Source of the DNA: Parvularculaceae bacterium UBA4496
GTDB lineage: Bacteria; Pseudomonadota; Alphaproteobacteria; Caulobacterales; Parvularculaceae
Assembly (NCBI GenBank): GCA_002388885.1
Contig: DGNI01000094.1
Location: forward strand, 171-12,617
Direction of reading: 5' to 3'
DNA length: 12,447 nucleotides
Shown: positions 1 to 7,195 of the stretch, piece after piece
Numbering within the stretch: position 1 is the first letter of the stretch
Layout of the letters: the number at the start of each line of letters is the position of its first letter
The notes under the pieces: model-generated
The model's input: only the letters and a program-made list of their open reading frames with translations
Databases searched by the model: none
Told to the model about the DNA's origin: nothing
Made by a program: the position numbers and the translations under genes

Positions 1-2
1 CG

Positions 3-2066
3 AACAAGGCATCCACCGCCCTGTCACAGGTTCCCGCCCCGCTGCGCGCCGATCCCGGCCTCCTCTACGACCAGGTTCGCTACGAACGGCGGCGCGGCAA
101 CGAACACACGGCCCTTCCTCTTCTTCTGACGGCGCCGACCGAGCCGACGGCGATGGTCCGCCCCGAAACATGGTGGGTCGAACGCAAGATTCTCGCCCGC
201 AAGGCTCTGGCTGAAGGCATGTATATGCAGGCCTACCAGATCGCCGCCGGCAACGGACTGAGCGAGGGCGTTGATTTCGCCGAGGCAGAGTTCATGGCGG
301 GCTGGGTGGCACTCCAGTACCTGAACAAGCCGGATCTCGCGATCGGCCATTTCCGGAAACTGAGCGCCGGTGTATCCACCCCGATCAGCAAGTCGCGGGC
401 CGAATACTGGTCCGGGCGCGCCGCGTCGGCCAAGGGCGAGAAGGAGGAGGCGGCGAAATACTACTCGGCGGCCGCATCCTATCCGACGACCTTCTACGGT
501 CAGCTTGCGACAGCAGCCCTGGCGAGCGGCGGCAAGCTTCAGCTTCCCGATGAGCCTGCGAAAACCGCCGACGGACAGAAGCGCTTCTCGAACAAGGAGC
601 TCGTGCGCGCGGCGCGCATTCTCAAGGACATCGACCGCGAGCGCGAACTCTGGACGATCATGCTCCATCTCGCGGACATTACCGACGATCGCGCGGAGCT
701 TGCGGCACTTTCCGACCTCGCACTCAGTTTCGGCGACCGGAAACTGTCGCTTCGCATCGCCAAGGCGGCATCGCTGCGCAACATCGTGCTCGCCGAGCAC
801 GCCTATCCGACGGCCGCCATGCCGAACTGGACGCACAAGGGACCGCCCGTCGAAAAGGCGCTCGTCTACGGTCTCTCGCGGCAGGAGAGCGAATTCGATC
901 CCGATGCCCTGAGCCCGGCCGGCGCACGCGGTCTCATGCAGCTCATGCCCGGTACGGCGCGCATTGTCGCCCGGCAGATCGGCGTTCCCTATTCGCCCGG
1001 CCGCCTCACCGATCCCGACTACAACGCGACGCTCGGCGCCGCCCATCTCGGCGACCTCGTGGAGAACGAGTTCAGCGGCTCCTACATCATGAGCATCGCC
1101 GCCTACAACGCGGGCTCCTCTCGCGTACGCCAGTGGGTGACGAAATACGGCGATCCGCGCTCGACCGCCGTCGACCCCATCGACTGGATAGAGAACATCC
1201 CGTTCTCCGAAACCCGCAACTATGTGCAGCGCGTGCTTGAAAACGTGCAGGTCTATCACGGCCGCATCAACGACAAGCCGATCCCCGGACGTCTTTATTC
1301 GGACCTTGAACGCGGCGGGCCGCGCGATCGCGTCGCTTCCATGAAGCCGCCTTCCATCGTACTCGCGAACGCCGCTTCTTCCTTCGCCCCGCAGGCCCTG
1401 CCCGCATTGCCGAAACGTACCGAAGAACGCGCGCGCCGCTATGCACAGCAGATGGTTGAAACGGCAAAGGAACCGGCGGACCAGCCCGCCATTGGCGCCT
1501 CGCCCATTGCGTTTAACAAAACAGCGTCCGCCGCGACGGCCCAGCCCGCCAACAAGAAAAAGCGTAACGCCAAGATTGTGCAGCCGGAGGAAGCGCCCGT
1601 CGCGATGACGGCGAAAGTGGAGACAAGTGCACAATCCAAAACAGCGCCCGCAGAGATAAGCGCAGAGCCAGAACCGGCGGCGCCAACCCCGGAATTAACG
1701 CCGCGATTACAGCCGCGCGACCCGAAGCCTGCGCCGCAGCCGGAACAGGTCAAAATTGCGGCCGTCGAAGATAATGCAGCACCCGAAACACCGGAGCCCG
1801 CACAGCGCGAAACCATCGCGGCAAGTTCAACTACGTTTGTTGCTGACGGCGTCTCACAAGAAAGAATCAACAAAATCCTGGCGCGTATGCCCGCGCCGGA
1901 ACCGCAGCCTGCAGCCATCGAGCCTGATGACTCAGAGATTGAGTCCTGTCTCGCATCGTATGACGCGGCAGACGAAGAAGACAACGCCGCGGACCTTAAC
2001 GCCGGCATGCTGGCCGCGCTTCAGGGCGAAGATGCTGAAGATGAAGCCGTTACCGCCGACTGCTAA
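3..2066 (+). CDS. slt: Soluble lytic murein transglycosylase, 5'-truncated by window edge
   Basis: The product cleaves the MurNAc-GlcNAc bond of peptidoglycan in the periplasm, leaving 1,6-anhydroMurNAc ends. The frame is open from base 3, so the true start lies outside the window; the ATG at 153 is internal. About 687 residues are visible. The first 280 or so are Ala/Leu-rich helical sequence, as in the superhelical domain of Slt70-like enzymes. The SLT catalytic domain follows at about 849-1270. It has the catalytic Glu in SRQESEF (codon 885-887), then the GLMQLMP motif and an AYNAG motif. From about 1330 to the stop there is a low-complexity Pro/Ala/Glu/Lys tail of more than 200 residues ending in NADC. 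Such a tail is unusual for enterobacterial Slt and may be a cell-wall or partner-binding extension (inference). Family assignment is secure; the exact orthologue name is less so. Confidence 0.93.
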   Translation, partial: NKASTALSQVPAPLRADPGLLYDQVRYERRRGNEHTALPLLLTAPTEPTAMVRPETWWVERKILARKALAEGMYMQAYQIAAGNGLSEGVDFAEAEFMAGWVALQYLNKPDLAIGHFRKLSAGVSTPISKSRAEYWSGRAASAKGEKEEAAKYYSAAASYPTTFYGQLATAALASGGKLQLPDEPAKTADGQKRFSNKELVRAARILKDIDRERELWTIMLHLADITDDRAELAALSDLALSFGDRKLSLRIAKAASLRNIVLAEHAYPTAAMPNWTHKGPPVEKALVYGLSRQESEFDPDALSPAGARGLMQLMPGTARIVARQIGVPYSPGRLTDPDYNATLGAAHLGDLVENEFSGSYIMSIAAYNAGSSRVRQWVTKYGDPRSTAVDPIDWIENIPFSETRNYVQRVLENVQVYHGRINDKPIPGRLYSDLERGGPRDRVASMKPPSIVLANAASSFAPQALPALPKRTEERARRYAQQMVETAKEPADQPAIGASPIAFNKTASAATAQPANKKKRNAKIVQPEEAPVAMTAKVETSAQSKTAPAEISAEPEPAAPTPELTPRLQPRDPKPAPQPEQVKIAAVEDNAAPETPEPAQRETIAASSTTFVADGVSQERINKILARMPAPEPQPAAIEPDDSEIESCLASYDAADEEDNAADLNAGMLAALQGEDAEDEAVTADC

Positions 2067-2121
2067 CGCCCGCCATTCACGCGCCTTGCAAAGCCCTCCG
2101 CCTTCGGGCATTACCGGCGGC

Positions 2122-2213
2122 GGAGACGTGGCCGAGTGGTCGAAGGCGCTCCCCTGCTAAGGGAGTAAGCGGTTTGTCCCGCTTCGAGGGTTCGAATCCC
2201 TTCGTCTCCGCCA
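2122..2213 (+). tRNA. tRNA-Ser (anticodon GCU)
   Basis: A complete cloverleaf can be drawn. Acceptor strands GGAGACG (2122-2128) and CGTCTCC (2203-2209) pair fully, followed by discriminator G and an encoded CCA (2211-2213). The anticodon stem CTCCC/GGGAG (2149-2153 and 2161-2165) encloses loop CTGCTAA with anticodon GCT at 2156-2158, reading AGC/AGU serine codons. The long variable arm typical of class II serine tRNAs lies around 2166-2184. The T-arm GAGGG/CCCTT-type stem with TTCGAAT loop follows. The gene is intact although it marks the edge of a region with different composition. Confidence 0.97.
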
Positions 2214-2268
2214 GTCAACCCAAAATTGTCAATTAGTACCCGAGCCTTGGCGCAATGACATGAATTTG

Positions 2269-2288
2269 CGTCCCACTACCCGTCCCAC
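2269..2288. repeat. Tandem 8-bp direct repeat next to the tRNA
   Basis: CGTCCCAC occurs at 2269-2276 and again at 2281-2288, separated by TACC, giving a 12-bp period about 55 bp beyond the tRNA-Ser CCA. Short direct repeats at this kind of distance can be arm-type binding sites of tyrosine integrases. No integrase gene is present here, so that role is a guess. Confidence 0.4.
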
Positions 2289-2350
2289 AGCATTGATCTA
2301 CTGCAGAGCCAATTTTGTCATTGAAGCACTAAAACGGGGAAAGTGTTTTA

Positions 2351-2545
2351 GAACCGATCAAGGCTAAGAAATTCTCTTTTGGGATGGAACCGGGCTTTGC
2401 CTTTCACCAAGCGGCTCGAGAGCGGCGTCTTCCTGTGGCCGCCCAACATCGAACCGGGCCGGACGCTGAAACTAAGCGCCGCACAGCTCTCGGCGTTGAT
2501 CCACGGCATCGACTGGCGCGCGCGCCGGAATAACGCTGGCGGTTG
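2351..2545 (+). pseudogene. tnpB: IS66-family TnpB (Orf2) relic, frameshifted and truncated
   Basis: TnpB is an accessory protein of IS66-type insertion sequences. Codons at 2371-2400 read ILFWDGTGLCL in one frame. The continuation TKRLESGVFLWPP, then LKLSAAQLSALIHGIDWRA, lies in another frame from about 2400 to 2530. These match the conserved WWDGxGLCLFxKRLExGxFxWP and LSxAQLxxLLxGIDWR segments of IS66 TnpB. One T appears to be missing in the CCTTTCACC run near 2397-2405, where CTT TTC ACC would restore the frame. The N-terminal half is not recognisable: a TAA lies at 2365-2367 in the first frame. No neighbouring TnpA, transposase (TnpC) or terminal repeats were found, so this is a dead fragment. 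GC content is higher than in the flanking DNA. Confidence 0.75.
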
Positions 2546-2592
2546 GCGCACCTATGGTCTCGCGCCGCATAGCAGCGATCGCCCTCTTTAAT

Positions 2593-2604
2593 GACTATAT
2601 AGTC
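2593..2604. promoter_or_regulatory. 12-bp perfect palindrome upstream of the FMN/Fe-S gene
   Basis: GACTATATAGTC is a perfect 12-bp palindrome about 120 bp upstream of the chosen start of the glutamate synthase-like gene and 6 bp before a TTGACA hexamer (2611-2616). The position suits an operator, but nothing identifies the regulator. It could also be a chance AT-rich palindrome. Confidence 0.3.
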
Positions 2605-2610
2605 TTCATG

Positions 2611-2649
2611 TTGACACGATTCAGCCAAGCGTGAAGATAGATGTATACT
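2611..2649 (+). promoter_or_regulatory. Possible promoter for the FMN/Fe-S gene
   Basis: There is a perfect -35 hexamer TTGACA at 2611-2616 and a good -10 hexamer TATACT at 2644-2649. The spacing between them is 27 bp, too long for a single sigma-70 promoter, so at most one of the two is used with a poor partner. The TATACT option would give a leader of about 70 nt before the TTG start. Confidence 0.25.
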
Positions 2650-2725
2650 GAAATTACGATACACGTCGGCTCTGAAAAAACATCCTCCTCAAAAAGCGAA
2701 GTTGAAGATTAGAAGGACAAAACCA

Positions 2726-4339
2726 TTGATAAGATTTGCGGCTCCGATATTGCTTGCGATAACGGCAGTTTCGCTGGGCCTGTTGGTTCCGCAACATCCC
2801 TGGGTAGTCTGGCTGCTCACGCCTGTGGTTGCTTTATTATGCATTGCGTTGTGGGACTTTTTTCAAACTAAACATACGCTGCGTCGCAACTATCCGTTGC
2901 TTGCCCATATTCGATGGATTTTCGAAGATCTGCGACCTTATTTGCGATCCTATATCGTGGAAAGCGATCTCGATGGCAGGCCATTCAATCACAATGATCG
3001 CGGTCTCGTTTATGCGCGCGCAAAAGATGACATTTCTTCGCATCCGTTTGGAACCGAACTGAATGTATATTCGGAAGAATATGACTGGCTTGGCCACTCT
3101 ATCATGCCCAACGAATGCTCGCCCCAGCAATTCCGGGTTAACATAGGCGGACCACAATGCGGTATGCCCTATTCAGCGGCAATACTGAATATCTCCGCAA
3201 TGAGCTTCGGCTCCATCGGGGCAAAGGCAATCGAGGCGTTAAATCTCGGCGCAAAAAAGGGCGGCTTTTACCACGACACTGGAGAAGGCGGGTTTAGCAT
3301 CTATCATGCACGGCATGGCGGCGACATTGTTTGGGAAATTGGCAGCGGTTATTTTGGTTGCCGTACGGAGGACGGTAAATTCGATCCGGAAAAATTCACT
3401 GCGATGGCGACAATCGAACAGATAAAAATGATTGAGATCAAACTCAGTCAGGGTGCGAAACCTGGACATGGCGGCATTCTTCCTGGCGCAAAAGTTAGTG
3501 AGGAAATCGCCAGGACGCGGGGCGTGCCGGTCGGAGAGGATTGCATATCCCCAGCGGCGCATACAGCATTCACCACGCCGTTGGAGTTGCTGAATTTTGC
3601 AGAAAAGCTGCGGTCGTTGTCGGGCGGCAAACCCGTGGGCATCAAATTATGTGTCGGCCAGCCGCACGAAATTTTTGCGCTCATGAAAGCCATGGTGCAA
3701 TCAGAAATCAAGCTGGACTTTATCGTCGTCGATGGCGGAGAAGGCGGCACCGGCGCAGCGCCTGTGGAGCTTTCTGATCGGATCGGGATGCCGCTGCGGG
3801 AAGGACTCATTCTTGTAAACAATGCATTGATCGGATCCGGCTTGCGCAGCGATATCAAAATAGGCGCGGCCGGCAAAGTCATCAGCGGCGCCAATTTAGC
3901 CATGAATGCGGCGCTGGGCGCCGATTGGTCAAACGCCGCGCGCGGTTTTATGTTTGCGTTGGGGTGCGTGCAGTCGCTAAATTGCCATACCGGCAAATGC
4001 CCAACCGGAATCGCAACGCAAGACCCGGCTCGCCAGCGCGGTCTGGTAATCGCCGACAAGGCGGAACGAGTATACCGATTCCAGAAAGCGACCGCTGCAG
4101 CGCTACGCGATATCGTCGTAGCAATGGGCCTGGAAAACCCTTGGCAAATTCGTCCGCATCATCTTTATGAGCGCTTAAACGCTGTTAAATCGAGTTCCAT
4201 AGACGGCATCTATCCTTTCTTAAAAACCGGCGTTCTTTTGGAGGCGCCGGAAAAGACGCCCTACTCCCGCTACTGGGCTGCCGCGCGGGTGGACAGTTTT
4301 CGGGCTGTTCCGCAAGCGCAGCAAACGAAATATAATTAA
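2726..4339 (+). CDS. Membrane-anchored FMN-binding glutamate synthase-family protein (GltB synthase domain only)
   Basis: This 537-residue protein resembles the central FMN/[3Fe-4S] synthase domain of the glutamate synthase large subunit. It lacks the N-terminal glutamine amidotransferase and the C-terminal beta-helix of GltB. The start is TTG at 2726 because AGAAGGA (2711-2717) lies 8 nt upstream; a TTG at 2702 would add 8 residues but has no such site. Residues 1-50 contain two hydrophobic segments, so the enzyme is probably tethered to the inner membrane. Later motifs are DTGEGGFSIYH, QGAKPGHGGILPG, VVDGGEGGTGAAP (FMN/substrate loops), and Cys414-x5-Cys420-x4-Cys425 followed by PTGIATQ, the cluster-binding signature. 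Family members in bacteria are annotated as FMN-binding glutamate synthase family proteins; their substrate is not established. Composition is less GC-rich than slt. Confidence 0.88.
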   Translation: MIRFAAPILLAITAVSLGLLVPQHPWVVWLLTPVVALLCIALWDFFQTKHTLRRNYPLLAHIRWIFEDLRPYLRSYIVESDLDGRPFNHNDRGLVYARAKDDISSHPFGTELNVYSEEYDWLGHSIMPNECSPQQFRVNIGGPQCGMPYSAAILNISAMSFGSIGAKAIEALNLGAKKGGFYHDTGEGGFSIYHARHGGDIVWEIGSGYFGCRTEDGKFDPEKFTAMATIEQIKMIEIKLSQGAKPGHGGILPGAKVSEEIARTRGVPVGEDCISPAAHTAFTTPLELLNFAEKLRSLSGGKPVGIKLCVGQPHEIFALMKAMVQSEIKLDFIVVDGGEGGTGAAPVELSDRIGMPLREGLILVNNALIGSGLRSDIKIGAAGKVISGANLAMNAALGADWSNAARGFMFALGCVQSLNCHTGKCPTGIATQDPARQRGLVIADKAERVYRFQKATAAALRDIVVAMGLENPWQIRPHHLYERLNAVKSSSIDGIYPFLKTGVLLEAPEKTPYSRYWAAARVDSFRAVPQAQQTKYN

Positions 4340-4362
4340 ATTCAAACCAGGCGACTGTGATT

Positions 4363-4390
4363 TTGCTGTTCGACGCGTCTTTAATATGAA
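4363..4390 (+). promoter_or_regulatory. Possible promoter for the lipoprotein gene
   Basis: TTGCTG (4363-4368) and TATGAA (4385-4390) are separated by 16 bp, each matching the sigma-70 consensus at four positions. The leader would be about 30 nt. An imperfect hairpin CGGAC-A-GTCCG at 4413-4423 covers the weak GGA ribosome-binding site just before the ATG and could limit translation. Confidence 0.3.
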
Positions 4391-4425
4391 TTAGCGATTG
4401 GGTATTTGACGACGGACAGTCCGCT

Positions 4426-5472
4426 ATGAACTTAAACCTCAATATGATCATTGCCGCTGTCCATGCTCTTATACTGGCTGGCTGCGTCACCTATCCGGTA
4501 GAGCGGAACCTTAAGCCGTATGAAGCGGATATTTCTCGCTCAAACACTGACTTTTCCGTAATGACTTACAATATTGAGGGTCTGCCGTGGCCGGCTCGAA
4601 CGGGCAGACGTTCGTTTCTCGATGCGATCGGTCGGGAACTTGAAAGAATGGACGAAAACGGCATTTTGCCGGATGTGATAGTCTTTCAAGAGGCTTTTAG
4701 CACGTCGGCGTTAAAAACGGCTTCTAATACACCTCACCCAGTTTTTCTGCTTGGGCCGCGCGCCAGCTCAAAATCTTCTTTTCAGAGGACAGATAATGAA
4801 CTTCTCCGGCATCGAAACTTGTTGCGTGGGGAATGGGGAATAAAATTCCTCGGGAGCGGCTTAGCTATTGCAAGTCGGTTTCCTGTTTCAATAATCGTTA
4901 AAGAACCGTTTGGTTCACTGAGCTGTGTTGGATGGGACTGTTTGAGTAACAAGGGAATGATTTTAGCTAGGGTGCATGTTCCGACGCTGGCGGTGCCTGT
5001 CGAAGTGCTCACCCTTCATATGAACTCCCAAGGCTCTTCCGGAGTAAGCGTGCAAAGACAACTGGCTGCGCACGAAACGCAATCTGCGGAACTCTCGGCG
5101 TTTATAAACCAGAACAGTAGTCCAGAAAATCCACTTATTGTGGCTGGCGACTTCAACATGCGAGGATCGCCCCGGCGATTCGATGAATTCGAACGACATA
5201 ACGGCGCCAATCTTGCGCGTCGCTACTGCATCGAAAACCAGCGTGTTCAGCTGGAAACGAAATGTGAGATTGCTCTTTCGTTTGACGGAGATGAACCGTG
5301 GATGGATACACAGGATCTTCAAATCTTCGATAACGGGAAATCAGCAACACTGCGTCCAATAAGGTTGGAGGCATGGTTCGATGGAGACGACAGCGGCGGG
5401 CGCCTATCGGATCATGATGCTTACGTCGTGACTTACTCGATAGTATCAGTGGCGGAAGGAGCACAACGATAA
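4426..5472 (+). CDS. Endonuclease/exonuclease/phosphatase-fold lipoprotein (sphingomyelinase-like)
   Basis: This 348-residue predicted lipoprotein has a hydrophobic leader ending in LILAGC, making Cys20 the likely lipidation site. The leader has no Lys or Arg before its hydrophobic core, which is odd for a signal peptide. The mature part carries the full metal-dependent active-site set of the EEP superfamily (DNase I, exonuclease III, neutral sphingomyelinase). These are Asn49 in MTYNIEGLPWP, Glu89 in VFQEAFS, His198 in LTLHMNS, Asp242 and Asn244 in AGDFNM, and Asp329-His330 in LSDHDAYV. Lipid anchoring and the MTYNIEGLP form favour a phosphodiesterase acting on lipid or an extracellular substrate over a DNA-repair enzyme, but the substrate cannot be read from sequence. 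The ATG at 4426 has a weak GGA site 9 nt upstream; ATG 4444 would cut into the leader. It starts 86 bp after the FMN/Fe-S gene. Confidence 0.87.
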   Translation: MNLNLNMIIAAVHALILAGCVTYPVERNLKPYEADISRSNTDFSVMTYNIEGLPWPARTGRRSFLDAIGRELERMDENGILPDVIVFQEAFSTSALKTASNTPHPVFLLGPRASSKSSFQRTDNELLRHRNLLRGEWGIKFLGSGLAIASRFPVSIIVKEPFGSLSCVGWDCLSNKGMILARVHVPTLAVPVEVLTLHMNSQGSSGVSVQRQLAAHETQSAELSAFINQNSSPENPLIVAGDFNMRGSPRRFDEFERHNGANLARRYCIENQRVQLETKCEIALSFDGDEPWMDTQDLQIFDNGKSATLRPIRLEAWFDGDDSGGRLSDHDAYVVTYSIVSVAEGAQR

Positions 5473-5795
5473 TCAGAGCTCACATTTCTTACGTGCCTCG
5501 GGGCCAGCTACGCATACCAATCGTATGAATAATGCAAATCCCAGCCTGTCCTCAGCGGTCAGCCAGTATGACCAATCTCGCCGATGCGTTTGCCAGTAGT
5601 GATGAGCTAAGACGTCATTTCAGCGTCGTATGCAGCATTGAACGCCCCGACTTCTGACGACTTTCAGTGTGTGATCTTCCCCAACGTATCGTCCGCGACC
5701 AGAAGATCTTTCGACTTGGGCTAATACGAACTATTGTGCATATATGTCGCCACTCAATAGCGTTCTGCCTTCACAGCCACCTTTTACCTCTACTT
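5473..5795. other. Intergenic stretch, no convincing gene
   Basis: Between the converging lipoprotein gene (+) and the 48-residue membrane-protein gene (-) I see no gene with a ribosome-binding site. A 29-codon frame at 5568-5657 (+) has no Shine-Dalgarno. Both strands show only short broken frames that may be decayed coding DNA. A 7-bp inverted repeat GATCTTC/GAAGATC (5673-5679 and 5702-5708) with a 22-nt loop is present, without a T-tract, so it is not a clear terminator. Confidence 0.5.
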
Positions 5796-5942
5796 CTAAC
5801 GTAAAATCGTGAGCAAGACGCCCAGGGCGACGCCGCCAATAACGATCATGTTGATCAACATGCGAAAGATGACGCGTTGCTCGCCGTCGGGCATGCCCAA
5901 TGCGTCGCATAGCCAGTCGCCTGGGGAAATCCATTTATTCAT
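5796..5942 (-). CDS. Small single-span membrane protein, 48 residues
   Basis: The frame reads MNKWISPGDWLCDALGMPD at its N-terminus, then an arginine-flanked segment RVIFRM and a hydrophobic stretch of about 20 residues (LINMIVIGGVALGVLLTIL) ending in Arg. This predicts one membrane helix at about residues 27-47, with the short amphipathic N-terminus possibly on the cytoplasmic side. A strong ribosome-binding site AGGAG sits 6 nt before the ATG (GGAG complement at 5949-5952). The gene begins 57 bp after the stop of the baeRF-like gene on the same strand and is probably cotranscribed with it. I do not recognise a named family. Start, stop, ribosome-binding site and clean membrane-helix composition together make it credible. 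It contains a 16-bp perfect DNA palindrome at 5847-5862. Confidence 0.72.
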   Translation of the reverse strand: MNKWISPGDWLCDALGMPDGEQRVIFRMLINMIVIGGVALGVLLTILR

Positions 5943-5999
5943 TATTGTCTCCTGCGGTTCAGTTCGTTAGGCGAATACATCCTACATTCGAAGTATAAG

Positions 6000-7118
6000 T
6001 TACAAAGGATAGCGCAGAATCGCGGCTAACGGTTTCTGATCGGGTATGTCCTGCCGGCGAACCCCACTGACGCGCGCGCCTGAGCGAAGCGCACGCCTCG
6101 TTATCTCATCAACAACGCCATAATTTACAGCGTCTTGATCAGCTTCAAAAGTGACAGCGCCCGATTCTTCATCAATAAAGCCGTCCACGACTGCATCGAT
6201 ATCAACAAGCATATTTTCGACGGCCCCAAATGTAGCGGCGCGTGCCGCGTCGGATATATCGGTTGTCGCGCGGTGCTGGCCCGCTCGTTGTTCGAATAGT
6301 TGATGAAACTCTTTGATTTGACTTTGATAATAGGCGTCAAGCACCGGACGCGCAGCACGCGCCAGCTCGGCTTCACTCAAATCATCAGGGCTTTTTGCTA
6401 TGGACTGCGGCAACAAAGGGATCGCACTTATAGAACGAAATAGCGATTCCATTGGCAACGTCGCCGCAAGCACAACCGGCGCGTCCGAATGCATCAGCAC
6501 CGGTCGCAGCGCTGCGTCAATTTTTCGAATATACTGACCAAGACGAACCTTTTGCCCCTCTGATCCGTGAATGCGACGGCCGGCCCCGCTGTCGTTTATC
6601 GTCGCTTTGCCGACAGCGCTGGCAGCATCCCTGGGCAAATCCGCGACTTTGACTTCTACGGCCGGCAGGTCTGATGAAATCTCAATTAATCTGACGGCGT
6701 TCTCCGAAAGTGCGAGAACATGCGCAGCATGTGGAAACGTAATTGCGCGCAACAGCGGCTTCAGATGAAAGCGGTCCGAAACCTCAACCATGTCCGTCAG
6801 CTTGTTGGCCAGCCGATAGGTCCGGATTAAATCAGGCGTCGCCAAAACGGCCAGGGAGTGCGCCTGATAGTTCCAGAAGTCATCGTCTGCCAGAAGGTCA
6901 TCAAACTGCTCCTTGAGAGACCAAATGCGGCGCTTATCAAGTCCGGCTTGTTCAAGCTGGCGGATGGCCTCTTTGACAAGGTTGCCGAAATTGATCCGGC
7001 TAGATTCTATCTCACGCGTTAATGGCGTTGACTGTAGATAAATCGAAACGCAGGCGTCTGCCCGAACGTGAGTCAGACGACTGAATTCAGCAATGCTTGG
7101 CATATCGATATGTAACAT
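6000..7118 (-). CDS. baeRF-type protein (bacterial archaeo-eukaryotic release factor homologue)
   Basis: This 372-residue soluble protein resembles the bacterial baeRF families, distant relatives of eRF1/aRF1 and Pelota thought to act in ribosome rescue or translation termination. Seen in sequence: an N-terminal VSIYLQSTPLTREIESSRIN segment (residues about 23-42) typical of these families; a central HGSEGQKVRLGQYIRKID region leading into a PVVLAATLPMESLFRS strand; and a C-terminus reading YGVVDEITRRALRSGARV and then PLAAILRYPL, where these proteins usually end. It therefore looks full length. A canonical GGQ tripeptide for peptidyl-tRNA hydrolysis is absent; the nearest loop is GSEGQK. The ATG at 7118 has GGGAG 7 nt upstream. 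My impression is a baeRF family 11-like member, but the subfamily number is uncertain. The 48-residue membrane protein follows it. Confidence 0.72.
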   Translation of the reverse strand: MLHIDMPSIAEFSRLTHVRADACVSIYLQSTPLTREIESSRINFGNLVKEAIRQLEQAGLDKRRIWSLKEQFDDLLADDDFWNYQAHSLAVLATPDLIRTYRLANKLTDMVEVSDRFHLKPLLRAITFPHAAHVLALSENAVRLIEISSDLPAVEVKVADLPRDAASAVGKATINDSGAGRRIHGSEGQKVRLGQYIRKIDAALRPVLMHSDAPVVLAATLPMESLFRSISAIPLLPQSIAKSPDDLSEAELARAARPVLDAYYQSQIKEFHQLFEQRAGQHRATTDISDAARAATFGAVENMLVDIDAVVDGFIDEESGAVTFEADQDAVNYGVVDEITRRALRSGARVSGVRRQDIPDQKPLAAILRYPL

Positions 7119-7195
7119 GACTTGTCTCCCAATAAGGTTGGCTTAATTGACGGGCCTACTGCTTTTACAAATTCCGAGCACGGCAAGCAGAATTA

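Noticed and set aside
24..1634. 536-codon open frame on the minus strand opposite the lytic transglycosylase gene
   Set aside because: It is an Arg/Gly-rich shadow of a GC-rich gene whose plus-strand frame has clear SLT motifs. It has no recognisable domain.
1439..2008. 189-codon minus-strand frame rich in Ser and Ala
   Set aside because: It is the antisense shadow of the Pro/Ala-rich transglycosylase tail, with no motif and no ribosome-binding site.
2096..2125. CTCCGCC/GGCGGAG inverted repeat after the transglycosylase stop
   Set aside because: The right arm is the 5' end of the tRNA and no T-tract follows, so it is not a believable terminator.
3448..4059. 203-codon minus-strand frame inside the FMN/Fe-S gene
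   Set aside because: The plus strand carries all glutamate synthase signatures across this stretch; the minus frame is a shadow.
5568..5657. 29-codon plus-strand frame beginning MTNLADAFASSDEL
   Set aside because: It has coding-like composition but no ribosome-binding site, and it is too short to support without conservation data.
5731..5934. 67-codon minus-strand frame overlapping the 48-residue membrane-protein gene
   Set aside because: It lacks a ribosome-binding site and is Arg/His-rich. The other frame has a strong AGGAG site and a clean membrane helix.
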